This document shows positions 17,658-26,735 of a stretch of DNA of 64,000 nt, piece after piece. The DNA lies in assembly GCA_004322215.1 (NCBI GenBank), contig SCSM01000027.1, positions 1 to 64,000 on the forward strand, in the 5' to 3' direction. Each line of letters opens with the position of its first letter. The stretch's first letter is position 1. The position numbers and the translations under genes were made by a program. The notes under the pieces are model-generated. The model was not told the DNA's origin, searched no databases, and worked only from the letters and a program-made list of their open reading frames with translations. This stretch comes from Bacteroidota bacterium. Lineage in GTDB: Bacteria; Bacteroidota; Ignavibacteria; Kapaibacteriales; UBA2268.

Positions 17658-18767
17658 TTGAAAAAAATATTCATATCGGCAGGTGACCCTTCGGGTGATG
17701 CTCATGGAGCTCGGCTGATGGCTGAGATGAAGTCATTAGTACCCAATATTGAGTTTATCGGTATCGGTGGCAATGCCATGTGCAATGAAGGACTGAAGCC
17801 AATAGTCAGCTTGCAGCAGGTCTCTGTCGTAGGTTTCTGGGAGGTTGCAAAGAAGTATTTCTTTTTTAAAAAATTGCTAAAAAGGTGCTTCAACATTTTG
17901 AAAGATGAAAAAATAGATGCATTCATACCGATAGATTATCCCGGTTTCAATATACGTCTTGCTTCACATGCAAAGCAAATCTCAATACCTGTCATTTATT
18001 ACATAGCTCCTCAGCTTTGGGCATGGGGTGAAAACAGGGCAAAAAAGCTTGCAGAAGTTACAGATATACTTTTATCCGTTTTCCCTTTTGAAACTGATTT
18101 TTTCAGGAAGTTTGGCATTAGGACTGACTTCGTCGGTCATCCACTGCTCGATAATACTGACTTTTCAGTTATTCCTAATAATACAGACAGGAATAGAAAC
18201 CTTATTGCTTTTCTACCTGGGAGCAGAAAGCAGGAGATACAGAGGCATTTGCCTTTATTAAATTCAATTGCTAATATTTTGAGACGAACGAAACCTGAAC
18301 TGGAATTTGGATTATCATTATCATCAACAATTGATAAAAAAGAATATGAGCCATATTTGAATGATTTAAATATGTGGCAATTATGGGATGATTCAAAGTC
18401 ATTAATGAAGAAATCTTATGCAGGTGTTGTCAAAACAGGCACATCAACACTTGAGGCTGCCTTGTGCAATATGCCTTTTGCTATGATATTAAAAACATCT
18501 CCGATTTCTTATTCTCTCGGTAAACGGCTTGTAAAGCTCGATAATATTTCACTTGTTAATATACTCGCAGGAAAAAAAGTAATAAATGAATTTATCCAAT
18601 CAGATGCAAAACCTGAAATAATATCAAATGAAATTATTTCATTGCACAATAACAAAAACAGGTATGATGATATGCAAATGGATTTTTCTGTAATAAGACA
18701 TTTACTTGGTGAAAAGGGTGCTTCAAAAAGAGCCGCAGAACATATCATTAAAGAATTGAAATGGTAA
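17658..18767 (+). CDS. lpxB: Lipid-A-disaccharide synthase
   Basis: LpxB (GT19) condenses UDP-diacylglucosamine with lipid X to form the lipid A disaccharide at the inner membrane. The 369-aa product begins KKIFISAGDPSGDAHGARLM and contains PIVYYIAPQLWAWGENRAKK and the C-terminal nucleotide-site motif GVVKTGTSTLEAALCNMPFAMI. The start is TTG at 17658, three bases after the rdgB stop. The last codons overlap the next gene by 7 bases. With lpxK downstream this shows a Gram-negative envelope with lipid A. Confidence 0.95.
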   Translation: MKKIFISAGDPSGDAHGARLMAEMKSLVPNIEFIGIGGNAMCNEGLKPIVSLQQVSVVGFWEVAKKYFFFKKLLKRCFNILKDEKIDAFIPIDYPGFNIRLASHAKQISIPVIYYIAPQLWAWGENRAKKLAEVTDILLSVFPFETDFFRKFGIRTDFVGHPLLDNTDFSVIPNNTDRNRNLIAFLPGSRKQEIQRHLPLLNSIANILRRTKPELEFGLSLSSTIDKKEYEPYLNDLNMWQLWDDSKSLMKKSYAGVVKTGTSTLEAALCNMPFAMILKTSPISYSLGKRLVKLDNISLVNILAGKKVINEFIQSDAKPEIISNEIISLHNNKNRYDDMQMDFSVIRHLLGEKGASKRAAEHIIKELKW

Positions 18768-19369
18768 TGGGACTGAAATTATCACATAGATTCGGAATTT
18801 TTCTTTTAAGATTATTCAGTACAACCTGGAGATATGAAATTATTGGCAGAATTCCTGAAAAACCATTAATCATTGCTTTCTGGCATGGTTTGATGCTACC
18901 TGTATGGAAATATTTCAGCAAGCATGAGCCCACAGCAGTAGTCAGCTTAAGCAAGGATGGTGAAGTTTTATCTGAGATTTTAGAAAAATGGAATTATGAA
19001 CTGATAAGAGGTTCCTCATCAAAGGGTGGTAAAGAGGTCTTGGAATCAATTGTTGATATTGCGAACAGAGGATTTACACTTATTACACCAGATGGTCCTC
19101 AGGGACCAATATATGAATTTAAAGCCGGAGCGATTATTGCATCTCAGAGAAGTTCAGTACCCTTAGTTTTGTGTGGTGTGAAAATAAAATCAAAAATATT
19201 ATTTAAGAAAAGCTGGGATAGGTTTGAACTACCCTGCCCTTTTTCAAAAATAATATTAAATTTTTTCGAGCCAATGAAATTCGAAAAAGAATCAGATAAG
19301 GGAGAAATTGATAAATTGCTTAAATATTGTGAATTAAAACTAAAAGAATTATCGAATATTAATGAATAG
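18761..19369 (+). CDS. DUF374 lysophospholipid-acyltransferase-like protein
   Basis: The 202-aa membrane-associated protein has the DUF374 pattern: LIIAFWHGLMLPVWKYF (the catalytic-type His in an early hydrophobic segment), SKDGEVLSEILEKW, RGSSSKGGKEVL and TPDGPQGPIYEFKAGAI. DUF374 proteins are related to LPLAT acyltransferases and are often found beside lipid A genes. It overlaps lpxB by 7 bases and precedes lpxK, so a role in lipid A acylation or assembly is likely; the substrate is unproven. Its TAG stop (19367-19369) is supplied by the left end of fold-back repeat copy B, so the native C-terminus may have been altered by insertion. Confidence 0.82.
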   Translation: MVMGLKLSHRFGIFLLRLFSTTWRYEIIGRIPEKPLIIAFWHGLMLPVWKYFSKHEPTAVVSLSKDGEVLSEILEKWNYELIRGSSSKGGKEVLESIVDIANRGFTLITPDGPQGPIYEFKAGAIIASQRSSVPLVLCGVKIKSKILFKKSWDRFELPCPFSKIILNFFEPMKFEKESDKGEIDKLLKYCELKLKELSNINE

Positions 19370-19491
19370 CCACTATCTTTAGATAGTGGGTGATTTAAAT
19401 TTTGGCCTAGACTTTAGTCTCTTACTTTAAGTGGATAAATCCCTGTCTTTGGGGATATAATTTCCTACTACTTAAAAGTAGTGGCTATTCA
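19363..19491. repeat. Fold-back repeat (MITE/REP-like), copy B
   Basis: The 129-bp copy has the same perfect 13-bp terminal inverted repeats as copy A. The left hairpin is perfect here (CCACTATC-TTTA-GATAGTGG), and the right one is CTACTTAAAAGTAG. The interior shares AGACTTTAGTCT and GTGGATAAATCC with the other copies. It overlaps the last 7 bases of the DUF374 gene and ends 14 bases before lpxK, so it interrupts the lipid A operon. Confidence 0.86.
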
Positions 19492-19505
19492 AAAAAAATA
19501 GAATT

Positions 19506-20543
19506 ATGCTTCAATTATTATCAAAAATATATGGCAGTATAGTTAATGCCAGGAATAAGAAGTTTGATGAACATACTTCTGAAATTGTGAAATGTAATGT
19601 CCCTGTCATCAGCGTCGGCAATCTCACAACAGGTGGAACAGGCAAAACACCATTTGTAATCTTCTTGGCAAACATGTTACTCGAATCCGGTATCAGGCCT
19701 GTTATCATTGGCAGGGGTTATAAAAAGAAAAGGAAAGGATACGTTCTCGTTTCTGATGGGAAATATGTTATTGACAACCCTGACCTCGCCGGTGATGAAA
19801 TGTTTTTAATAGCAAAAAAAGTCAATGCTCCTGTCGTGGCTCATGAAAGTAAAAGTGAAGCAGCACAAATTGCTGAAAGACATATCAGTCCGGATGTAAT
19901 ATTAATTGACGATGGTTTTCAGCATCGCAGACTTCTCCGTGATATTGATATTCTATTAATTAATAATAAAACATTAACAGAGCAAAATCTCCTGCCTGCC
20001 GGACACCTTCGCGAACCCCTGAGTTCTGCATCAAGAGCAGATGTTATCATTGAAATAGGTACTATTGATGATGATACCGAATTAAGAATTTATTTACAAG
20101 GTAAACCGAAAATATTCAAAGCAAATATTGTATCGGATAACATAAAGAATTTGAATGGTGTAAAAGTAAATAATGATAATATCGATAAAATAAAACAAAA
20201 TTCAATTGCAGTTTCAGGAATAGCCAATCCTGAGAGATTTCTTCAATCATTGACAAATGATGGTTTTGAAATAATTAAACATATCACATTCCGCGACCAT
20301 AAAAGATATTCTCAACCTGACATTGATTTAATACTTACCGAGTGCAAAAAAGTAAATATTAATAATATAATAGTGACTGAAAAAGATGCGGTAAAATTAA
20401 CTAAGTTTAAAAGTATTTTTGAAAATAATAATGTCGGGTGTTATATTTATCCGATAGAAATAGAAATAACGGAAAATTTTAATGAATTCAGAAATTATAT
20501 TAAGTCAAAGATTCAGGAACTAAGAAAACATGAAAACATTTAA
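19506..20543 (+). CDS. lpxK: Tetraacyldisaccharide 4'-kinase
   Basis: LpxK phosphorylates the 4'-position of the lipid A disaccharide at the inner membrane, using ATP. The 345-aa product has the atypical P-loop SVGNLTTGGTGKTPFV (about residues 36-51), then IIGRGYKKKRKG, the metal-site region IDDGFQHRRLLRD and LPAGHLREPLSS, all LpxK signatures. It has an N-terminal hydrophobic stretch for membrane association. Its 3' end overlaps the next gene by 14 bases. It lies 14 bases after fold-back copy B. Confidence 0.94.
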   Translation: MLQLLSKIYGSIVNARNKKFDEHTSEIVKCNVPVISVGNLTTGGTGKTPFVIFLANMLLESGIRPVIIGRGYKKKRKGYVLVSDGKYVIDNPDLAGDEMFLIAKKVNAPVVAHESKSEAAQIAERHISPDVILIDDGFQHRRLLRDIDILLINNKTLTEQNLLPAGHLREPLSSASRADVIIEIGTIDDDTELRIYLQGKPKIFKANIVSDNIKNLNGVKVNNDNIDKIKQNSIAVSGIANPERFLQSLTNDGFEIIKHITFRDHKRYSQPDIDLILTECKKVNINNIIVTEKDAVKLTKFKSIFENNNVGCYIYPIEIEITENFNEFRNYIKSKIQELRKHENI

Positions 20544-21342
20544 TTTAATTAAATTCAAAAAGCATAGTCTGTTTTTATTATTACTATTTTATATAAGCTT
20601 CCTTCTTTTCGGTTGCAATATTTTTGGACGTGATGTAAAGATAGCACTTTCAAAAGGAAGCGAACATAAAGGATATGAAAAATATGCAGAATGGCTTAAA
20701 AAGATTGACAGCGATGTTGATTGCACAGATTTATACAACCTTAGTTTAAAAGATGCACTCGATGAACTCGACGATTGCGACGGACTTTTACTTACTGGTG
20801 GTCCCGATGTTCATCCGGCAAGATATGGCAAGGGTTGGGACACCCTGAGATGTGAGATAGATAAGCGAAGAGACACACTTGAGTTTTTATTAATTAAAAA
20901 AGCAATGGAAAAGAAAATTCCCATCCTTGGAATTTGCCGCGGAGAACAGATATTGAATGTTGCTTTAGGAGGAACTCTAATAGTAGATATACCACAGGAT
21001 TATGATACAATGATTGTACACAGGTGCGGCAATCCCGATACATGCTTTCATGAAGTTAAGGTTTTGGATGGCAGTTTATTGAAAAAATTAACTGGTACAT
21101 CAATTGCTATGGTAAACACTAACCATCACCAGGCAGTTGATAAAATTGCCGATGGACTTCTTGTTACAGCAAGAACCCGGGATGGTTTGATTGAAGCTTA
21201 TGAGTGGTCAAAGCCGGAAGGTAAATCATTCTTATTGGCTGTCCAATGGCATCCTGAACGGCTGGAGGATAATAATCCGATGTCCATGCCCATTGGTAAA
21301 TATTTTATCGGGCAGTCGAAAAAGTTTAAGAAAAGGAAATAA
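20530..21342 (+). CDS. Lipoprotein class I glutamine amidotransferase-like (peptidase C26)
   Basis: The 270-aa protein has the gamma-glutamyl-GABA hydrolase (PuuD/C26) fold: GLLLTGGPDVHPARYG, the nucleophile elbow GICRGEQILNVALGG with Cys136, and AVQWHPERLE near the C-terminus for the catalytic His-Glu. Unusually, the first 29 residues form a lipoprotein signal (LLLLFYISFLLFGC, lipobox Cys29), which would place it in the periplasm or outer membrane; the family is normally cytoplasmic. It overlaps lpxK by 14 bases. Possible roles are hydrolysis of gamma-glutamyl compounds or peptidoglycan peptides; the substrate is unknown. Confidence 0.85.
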   Translation: MKTFNLIKFKKHSLFLLLLFYISFLLFGCNIFGRDVKIALSKGSEHKGYEKYAEWLKKIDSDVDCTDLYNLSLKDALDELDDCDGLLLTGGPDVHPARYGKGWDTLRCEIDKRRDTLEFLLIKKAMEKKIPILGICRGEQILNVALGGTLIVDIPQDYDTMIVHRCGNPDTCFHEVKVLDGSLLKKLTGTSIAMVNTNHHQAVDKIADGLLVTARTRDGLIEAYEWSKPEGKSFLLAVQWHPERLEDNNPMSMPIGKYFIGQSKKFKKRK

Positions 21343-21545
21343 TATACTATTTATAAAATTGATAAAGTTGAATTAGTTGTTTTAATTACAATATTGTAGT
21401 AAAAATTTTGACACGATAAAAATAAATATAACTACAAAAAAAACAATGAAATCTCTACTTTAGGAAAATATCATTTATGATAAATTGTAAATGAATTAAA
21501 AAAAGAAAAAAAATTAATGAAACAATTTTAATTTTTTTGTGTTAT

Positions 21546-21553
21546 TACTTTTG
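21546..21553 (+). promoter_or_regulatory. Possible TAnnTTTG -7 box
   Basis: TACTTTTG lies 25 bases before the ATG of the M23 peptidase gene at 21579 and fits the Bacteroidota -7 consensus. No -33 partner is clear. Confidence 0.33.
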
Positions 21554-21578
21554 AAGAAAACAAAATTTATAAAAATAA

Positions 21579-22136
21579 ATGAAAGTTTGGCCAGTACCGG
21601 AAAGTTTTTCTAAGGAAATCCCGAAAAACGGGCAAATTGGTTCGTTTTGGGAAGACCGTGGAGACCGCCGTCATTGCGGCGTTGACATTCACGCACCTGA
21701 TGGTGCCGAAGTTCTCGCTATTGACGGTGGTAAAGTAATAGATTACGGAGTTTTCACATCTCCCGAAATGCATCCTTATTGGAGGAAAACTTATTATATT
21801 ATAATCAAGACATCACAGAACATTCTATTCAAATACGGTGAACTTAAAGAAGTGTTTATACATGTAGGTGAATTTGTTGAAACCGGTCAACCAATCGGAA
21901 AAGTGGGAACTGTTATATCCGAGAAGGACGTAACATACAAAGACCCGTATTATGTGCGTGAGCTGGCTGAAAAGGGTTCCATGTGCATGCTCCACCTCGA
22001 AGTGTATAAAGCACCGGTTACTGCTGTACATCCCTATTTAGCCGGAAGTTTCTTCGGTGAACATCTTCCCGAATCCCTTATTGACCCTGCTTTATTCCTA
22101 AACGGAATCTCAAAAAAAGAGAACGGGAACAACTAG
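21579..22136 (+). CDS. M23-family (LytM-like) metallopeptidase domain protein
   Basis: The 185-aa protein carries the M23 fold: HCGVDIHAPDGAEVLAIDGGKVIDYG holds the first zinc ligands (H-x-x-x-D), and MLHLEVYKAP the last His-containing strand. It differs from most family members in having no signal peptide and no extra binding domain, and the second H-x-H motif is reduced to LHLEV. It may therefore act in the cytoplasm, or be a non-peptidase relative. It stands alone in a 1-kb stretch between the lipid A genes and the UmuD-like gene. Confidence 0.72.
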   Translation: MKVWPVPESFSKEIPKNGQIGSFWEDRGDRRHCGVDIHAPDGAEVLAIDGGKVIDYGVFTSPEMHPYWRKTYYIIIKTSQNILFKYGELKEVFIHVGEFVETGQPIGKVGTVISEKDVTYKDPYYVRELAEKGSMCMLHLEVYKAPVTAVHPYLAGSFFGEHLPESLIDPALFLNGISKKENGNN

Positions 22137-22395
22137 TTAAAGTATTAAATTCTAAGATTTAAGTTTTAAGTTTTATGTTTTTGGTGTTAAGAATTAATTA
22201 GCTCCGTGGACTTTGCTGCTCATTGCAAACTTTACGCAAAGTGAATTTTATTGATGCGTGCTATAAACTATAGATTCAGTATCAAGAGTAGAATGACATT
22301 CTTCATAATCCTCACCTTTCCCCCATTCATAATTCGTAAATCATAATATTATAAGCTGGCACAAAAAATGCTTTTTATATAAATTATTTTTATGA

Positions 22396-22818
22396 ATGAG
22401 GATATTTCTGTTGGATAAGATAAAATTAAGAAGTTTGAACGGTAATAATTCTAATAAAAACGAATCAGTTTTAGAACCACTGAAAATTAATTTGAATAAA
22501 AACCACGCTGATTATAAAAAGATGTTCAGTTACAGTGCTGACAAATCATTCCTGATTAGAGTCAAAGGAGATTCCATGGTCAATGCGGGCATTTCTTCAG
22601 GTGATATAGTACTCGTGAATAAAACAACCGAAGCTGAAAATGGGGATATAATAATGGCTTCAGTCAACGAGCATCTTGTGATAAAGCGGTTACACAAATC
22701 AAATGGTATGGGGATTATATTAATCCCTGAAAATCCGGCTTATGAAATAATCAGGATAAAACCTGATGATAATTTTGAAATATGCGGTGTAGTAAAAACA
22801 GTAATTAAAAATATTTAG
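22396..22818 (+). CDS. UmuD-like S24 peptidase
   Basis: The 140-aa protein matches UmuD in size and layout. The catalytic Ser is in VKGDSMVNAGI and the Lys in HLVIKRL, at residues 60 and 97, the same numbers as in E. coli UmuD. UmuD self-cleaves at Cys24-Gly25; here that region reads NESVL and no Cys-Gly or Ala-Gly site is visible. The N-terminus lacks a LexA-type HTH. No umuC/dinB polymerase gene lies nearby. A role in the SOS response is plausible but unproven; it could cleave in trans or act as a non-cleaving subunit. Confidence 0.8.
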   Translation: MRIFLLDKIKLRSLNGNNSNKNESVLEPLKINLNKNHADYKKMFSYSADKSFLIRVKGDSMVNAGISSGDIVLVNKTTEAENGDIIMASVNEHLVIKRLHKSNGMGIILIPENPAYEIIRIKPDDNFEICGVVKTVIKNI

Positions 22819-22819
22819 A

Positions 22820-23116
22820 TTACTTAAGTAAATCCAGATTGAATTCAATACTAAGTTGAGTCAAGCCGTTTTTCTCCTTCTCTATGAAATCTCTAACGAC
22901 AGGTTTAATATAGACGTTATCAATAGCTCTTTCGGCAAGACTTTTTGCAACCAAGCTGGACATCGTTTCAAGAGTTGTTGCCTTATTAAGTACAATCATT
23001 TCCTTGCCATTTATTACACAATAACCACCACGGAAATTCCCTTTTTCTTTTTTTACAGTAATTCCAGCTTCCTGGGCAACATTAATCAGTTCATCAAATA
23101 TTTCTTTAAGTTTCAT
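22820..23116 (-). CDS. Conserved-looking small hypothetical protein
   Basis: The 98-aa protein runs MKLKEIFDELINVAQEAGITVKKEKGNFRGGYCVINGKEMIVLNK.... It has a helical N-terminus, a short beta hairpin with GGYCVINGKE, and a long helical C-terminus. The pattern suggests a small folded cytoplasmic protein, but I do not recognise a family. Its start overlaps the stop of the upstream membrane-protein gene by 4 bases, so the two are translationally coupled. It is convergent with the UmuD-like gene, with one base between the stops. Confidence 0.7.
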   Translation of the reverse strand: MKLKEIFDELINVAQEAGITVKKEKGNFRGGYCVINGKEMIVLNKATTLETMSSLVAKSLAERAIDNVYIKPVVRDFIEKEKNGLTQLSIEFNLDLLK

Positions 23117-23688
23117 TTTCCTCCCTCCAAATCGTTGAAATTTTCTGCTGCATCAACTTTTGGCTTGTCCAATGGACGCCAGATAACGAAAATAATTGCT
23201 GTAACATAGGCAAGGAATGACATTGTGGAAGGTATAACCATTTTTGAATATCTGAATATGAAGTAATCATTAATTATTTTATCGCTGAATTTTATTATTT
23301 CATTGCCATAATACAGTCCCATACTAAGTTTTATATCGAGGTATATCAATATCAGCTCAACAGGTGCCGAAATGAAAATGAGTATGAACGCCATAAAAAG
23401 CCAGCCGCGTTGTTTTAGGTTTTTTCTCCAATAAATAAATAAGAGAATTGTTGATAATAATGCAGCACAATATGAAATATCCGTATAAATAGCACCAATA
23501 TCAAATAATCTTACAGTATTGATTTTCTGTTCTTCAGAATAATAATTTTTCTGCGTTAGCTCAGTTGCCGGCACGAACAGGTCATACGCCACCGCTGACC
23601 TTATGATTGACCCACCGAACCAGATGAAATAGCCCATCGTAATCAATGTCAGTAAAAATTTTGATGTTTTCGTCTTATATAGCATCAA
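23113..23688 (-). CDS. Four-helix integral membrane protein of unknown function
   Basis: The 191-aa protein has four predicted membrane helices (about residues 10-32, 66-86, 94-114 and 150-170) with short loops. A ~30-residue polar tail ends DKPKVDAAENFNDLEGGK. The loop after helix 1 is the longest (VPATELTQKNYYSEEQKINTVRLFD). No transporter or enzyme motif is visible and I do not recognise it. It is the first gene of a two-gene minus-strand unit with the 98-aa protein and diverges from murF. Confidence 0.7.
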   Translation of the reverse strand: MMLYKTKTSKFLLTLITMGYFIWFGGSIIRSAVAYDLFVPATELTQKNYYSEEQKINTVRLFDIGAIYTDISYCAALLSTILLFIYWRKNLKQRGWLFMAFILIFISAPVELILIYLDIKLSMGLYYGNEIIKFSDKIINDYFIFRYSKMVIPSTMSFLAYVTAIIFVIWRPLDKPKVDAAENFNDLEGGK

Positions 23689-23827
23689 TTCTTCTTATTA
23701 TTATCCATACAAGGCAAAATTACAAAATCAATAATTTAACTTTTCCACATTTTAATTGAATTTAATAAATAAAACCAACGAAATTTTTTATTTTGGAATT
23801 TGTATTATTCACATTTTTATAAACAAA

Positions 23828-25216
23828 ATGCTTCCAAACAATGCAGGATTTGATAAATCTGATTTACTGACATTATTCGGCAATGACTTATTTGTGAATT
23901 TTCCCGATAATTTCCAATGCTCCGGAGTCTCGACAGATACGAGAACAATGAAAAAAGGTGAAATCTTTATAGCTTTAATCGGTGAATCAAGTGATGGGCA
24001 CACGAGAATAAACGACGCTATCTCACAAGGTGCTTCTGCTGCAATAGCAAGTAAAGATTGGTTTAATAAAAATAAAAGTATTTCCTATCCATTAATAGTA
24101 GTTCCGAATACTTTGATTGCCCTTGGTAAACTTGCTAATTATCACCGTAAAAGGTTTAATATTCCGGTAATTGCAATTGGCGGTTCGAATGGGAAGACTA
24201 CTACAAAAAATATTACTGCCCATCTGCTTTCTCAGAAATTCCGGCTTCTCAGCACGCATGAGAATTACAATAATCAAATAGGTGTACCACTTATGTTGTT
24301 GCAAATTACTCAATGGCATGAGTTGACTTTGCTCGAGATGGGAACAAACGAACCAGGTGAAATTTCGATTTTATCCTCAATAATGGAACCGACACACGGA
24401 TTATTGACAAATATTGGCAGAGAGCATCTTGAGAAGTTGATTGACATTGACGGAGTCGAACAAGAAGAAACTTCACTGTTCGGTTTTCTCGCTAAAAGAA
24501 ATAATACTGCATTCATAAATTTTGATGACCATAGATTAAAAAATTATTACCGGCTATTTGAGAATGTAATTTCATACGGTACAAGTGAAGATGCCGATGT
24601 AAAAGCAATTTTCGAACTTGATTCCGAATTAAATCCCTTTATGAAATTTTCGATTGGAGAAAGGAGATTTGAAGCGAAGCTCAATACTATCGGATATACA
24701 ACAGGATTAAACGCTTTGGCTGCAACATCTATTGCAGTTGGTTTCGGATTAAACGATGAGGAAATCATAACAGGACTACAAACTTACATACAACCTCCTG
24801 GGCATGGTTATGGAAGAATGTTCCTCGAGCAAGCAGGAAAATATACAATTATTAATGATTGTTATAATGCCAATCCTGATTCCATGGCTGCAGCTCTGAA
24901 AACATTGGATAGGTACAGTTCAAGAGGGAAAAAGTATGCTATTCTTGGAGATATGCGGGAACTCGGTGATTCTTCATTTACTGAACATTGCAATTTGCTT
25001 GAATCGGCAGAAAATGTTGCAGATGTAATAATGGTTACGGGTAACGAGATGAAGAAAGCAATAGATTCTGTAAAAACAAGTGCAGCAAAGTACTTTTTAT
25101 CTAAAGATGATTTATCTGCAGAATTAAAAAGTCGGATTAACGAAGGAGATGTAATACTGGTAAAAGGTTCACGCGGCATGGCAATGGAAAAAATTATCGA
25201 GGAATTAAAGAAATAA
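23828..25216 (+). CDS. murF: UDP-N-acetylmuramoyl-tripeptide--D-Ala-D-Ala ligase
   Basis: MurF adds D-Ala-D-Ala to UDP-MurNAc-tripeptide, the last cytoplasmic step of peptidoglycan precursor synthesis. The N-terminal domain has GVSTDTRTMKKGEIFIALIGE; the central ATPase has GGSNGKTTTKN as P-loop and the carbamylated-Lys region; the C-terminal domain has NDCYNANPDSMAAAL. The frame can be opened from a TTG at 23756, but the ATG at 23828 (462 aa) fits family length, and the extra 24 residues are an unlikely hydrophobic extension. mraY follows 114 bases later in the normal murF-mraY order. Confidence 0.93.
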   Translation: MLPNNAGFDKSDLLTLFGNDLFVNFPDNFQCSGVSTDTRTMKKGEIFIALIGESSDGHTRINDAISQGASAAIASKDWFNKNKSISYPLIVVPNTLIALGKLANYHRKRFNIPVIAIGGSNGKTTTKNITAHLLSQKFRLLSTHENYNNQIGVPLMLLQITQWHELTLLEMGTNEPGEISILSSIMEPTHGLLTNIGREHLEKLIDIDGVEQEETSLFGFLAKRNNTAFINFDDHRLKNYYRLFENVISYGTSEDADVKAIFELDSELNPFMKFSIGERRFEAKLNTIGYTTGLNALAATSIAVGFGLNDEEIITGLQTYIQPPGHGYGRMFLEQAGKYTIINDCYNANPDSMAAALKTLDRYSSRGKKYAILGDMRELGDSSFTEHCNLLESAENVADVIMVTGNEMKKAIDSVKTSAAKYFLSKDDLSAELKSRINEGDVILVKGSRGMAMEKIIEELKK

Positions 25217-25330
25217 GAATTTAAGTCATCGAAATTACGATATAGGTCCTCTACTCATATATTAATGGTATAAATATTGCATAATTAACATCAGAGTTAT
25301 AAAATTAAAAAAAGCTAATTGGATTTATAA

Positions 25331-26461
25331 ATGTTTTATTATCTTGCTTTATGGATTAGACAAACCTGGCATCTGCCGGGATTCGGCGTATTTCAATACA
25401 TTACTTTCAGAGCCGCAGCAGCAGCGATTACTGCACTGCTCATCAGCTTTATCTTTGGACCGAAAATCATCCGAGCTTTGAAAAAACGTCAAATCGGTGA
25501 GCAGGCAAAAACCGAATTAACAGACATTGGCAGCCATTCTCTCAAAGCGGGAACCCCTACAATGGGCGGCTTAATTGTCCTTCTCGCACTTTTATTACCG
25601 ACATTACTATGGGCTGATTTATTGAATATGTTCGTAATACTTATTATTCTCACAACTGCCTGGCTCGGAGCAGTCGGTTTTCTCGACGATTATTTAAAAG
25701 TGATTAAGAAATTACCAAACGGATTAATTGGGAAGTATAAGCTGGTTGGGCAGATAGCAATCGGATTAATAGTCGGTTCAGTGATATTCTTCTTTCCTGA
25801 ACTATTTTCAAAGAATTTTGAAAAATTCAATACTCTAACAACAATACCATTTGCCAAAGACTTCAACTTTGATTTCGGATGGTTTTACATTCCGATTGTT
25901 ATATTCATTATAACAGCAACATCCAATGCAGTTAATCTCACTGATGGATTGGACGGACTTGCAATGGGAACTGTGGGAATAGTAATACTTGCTCTTGGAA
26001 TAATAAGTTACGTCACAGGGAATGCAGTTTTTTCAGATTACCTGAATATAATGTATCTGAGAGGAACTGATGAGCTCGTAATTTTCTGTTCAGCATTAGT
26101 CGGGGCATCGCTGGGATTTTTATGGTTTAATGCCTATCCTGCCCAGGTATTCATGGGAGACACCGGTTCTCTTGCATTGGGTGGAGCAGTCGGATGCTTA
26201 TGTGTATTATTAAAAAAGGAATTTCTATTACCGATACTTGGTGGTATTTTCTTCGCTGAAACTGTTTCAGTTATACTACAAGTATCTTATTTCAAATACA
26301 CACGCAAACGCTATGGCGAGCCGCGCCGTTTATTTAAAATTGCTCCTTTGCACCATCATTTCGAGAAATCCGGCTGGCACGAATCCAAAATCGTTGTCCG
26401 ATTCTACATAATGGCGGTTATGCTTGCGATAATAGCAATGACCACGTTTAAGGTGAGGTGA
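25331..26461 (+). CDS. mraY: Phospho-N-acetylmuramoyl-pentapeptide transferase
   Basis: MraY moves phospho-MurNAc-pentapeptide onto undecaprenyl phosphate, making lipid I in the inner membrane. The 376-aa protein has about ten helices and the signatures GTPTMGGL, FLDDYLKV (Asp pair), NLTDGLDGLA, GASLGFLWFNAYPAQVFMGDTGSLALGG and APLHHHFEKSGW. The normal next gene murD is absent; instead a repeat-rich, apparently inserted region follows. The last 42 bases recur imperfectly at 27164-27205. Confidence 0.96.
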   Translation: MFYYLALWIRQTWHLPGFGVFQYITFRAAAAAITALLISFIFGPKIIRALKKRQIGEQAKTELTDIGSHSLKAGTPTMGGLIVLLALLLPTLLWADLLNMFVILIILTTAWLGAVGFLDDYLKVIKKLPNGLIGKYKLVGQIAIGLIVGSVIFFFPELFSKNFEKFNTLTTIPFAKDFNFDFGWFYIPIVIFIITATSNAVNLTDGLDGLAMGTVGIVILALGIISYVTGNAVFSDYLNIMYLRGTDELVIFCSALVGASLGFLWFNAYPAQVFMGDTGSLALGGAVGCLCVLLKKEFLLPILGGIFFAETVSVILQVSYFKYTRKRYGEPRRLFKIAPLHHHFEKSGWHESKIVVRFYIMAVMLAIIAMTTFKVR

Positions 26462-26735
26462 TTTACAAGTTGAAAATAGGTTATATGAAGCCAAAACGTG
26501 CTTTTCGTGCATCCGGAGCAGGTTTTACTAAATTTTGAATTTTGAGTTTTGAATTTTGAATTGAGGATATATAATTGAAATTTTCAATTATTAATTTGCA
26601 ATTTTCAATGAATATTCAATGAATAAATTTAGGAATGACACTTCGACAAGCTCGGTGTAATATTATACTGAATTGTGGTTAAGTATGTATAAATCCACTA
26701 AATACTCATTTTAAAAAAGTAAGGAAAATGGGAAA

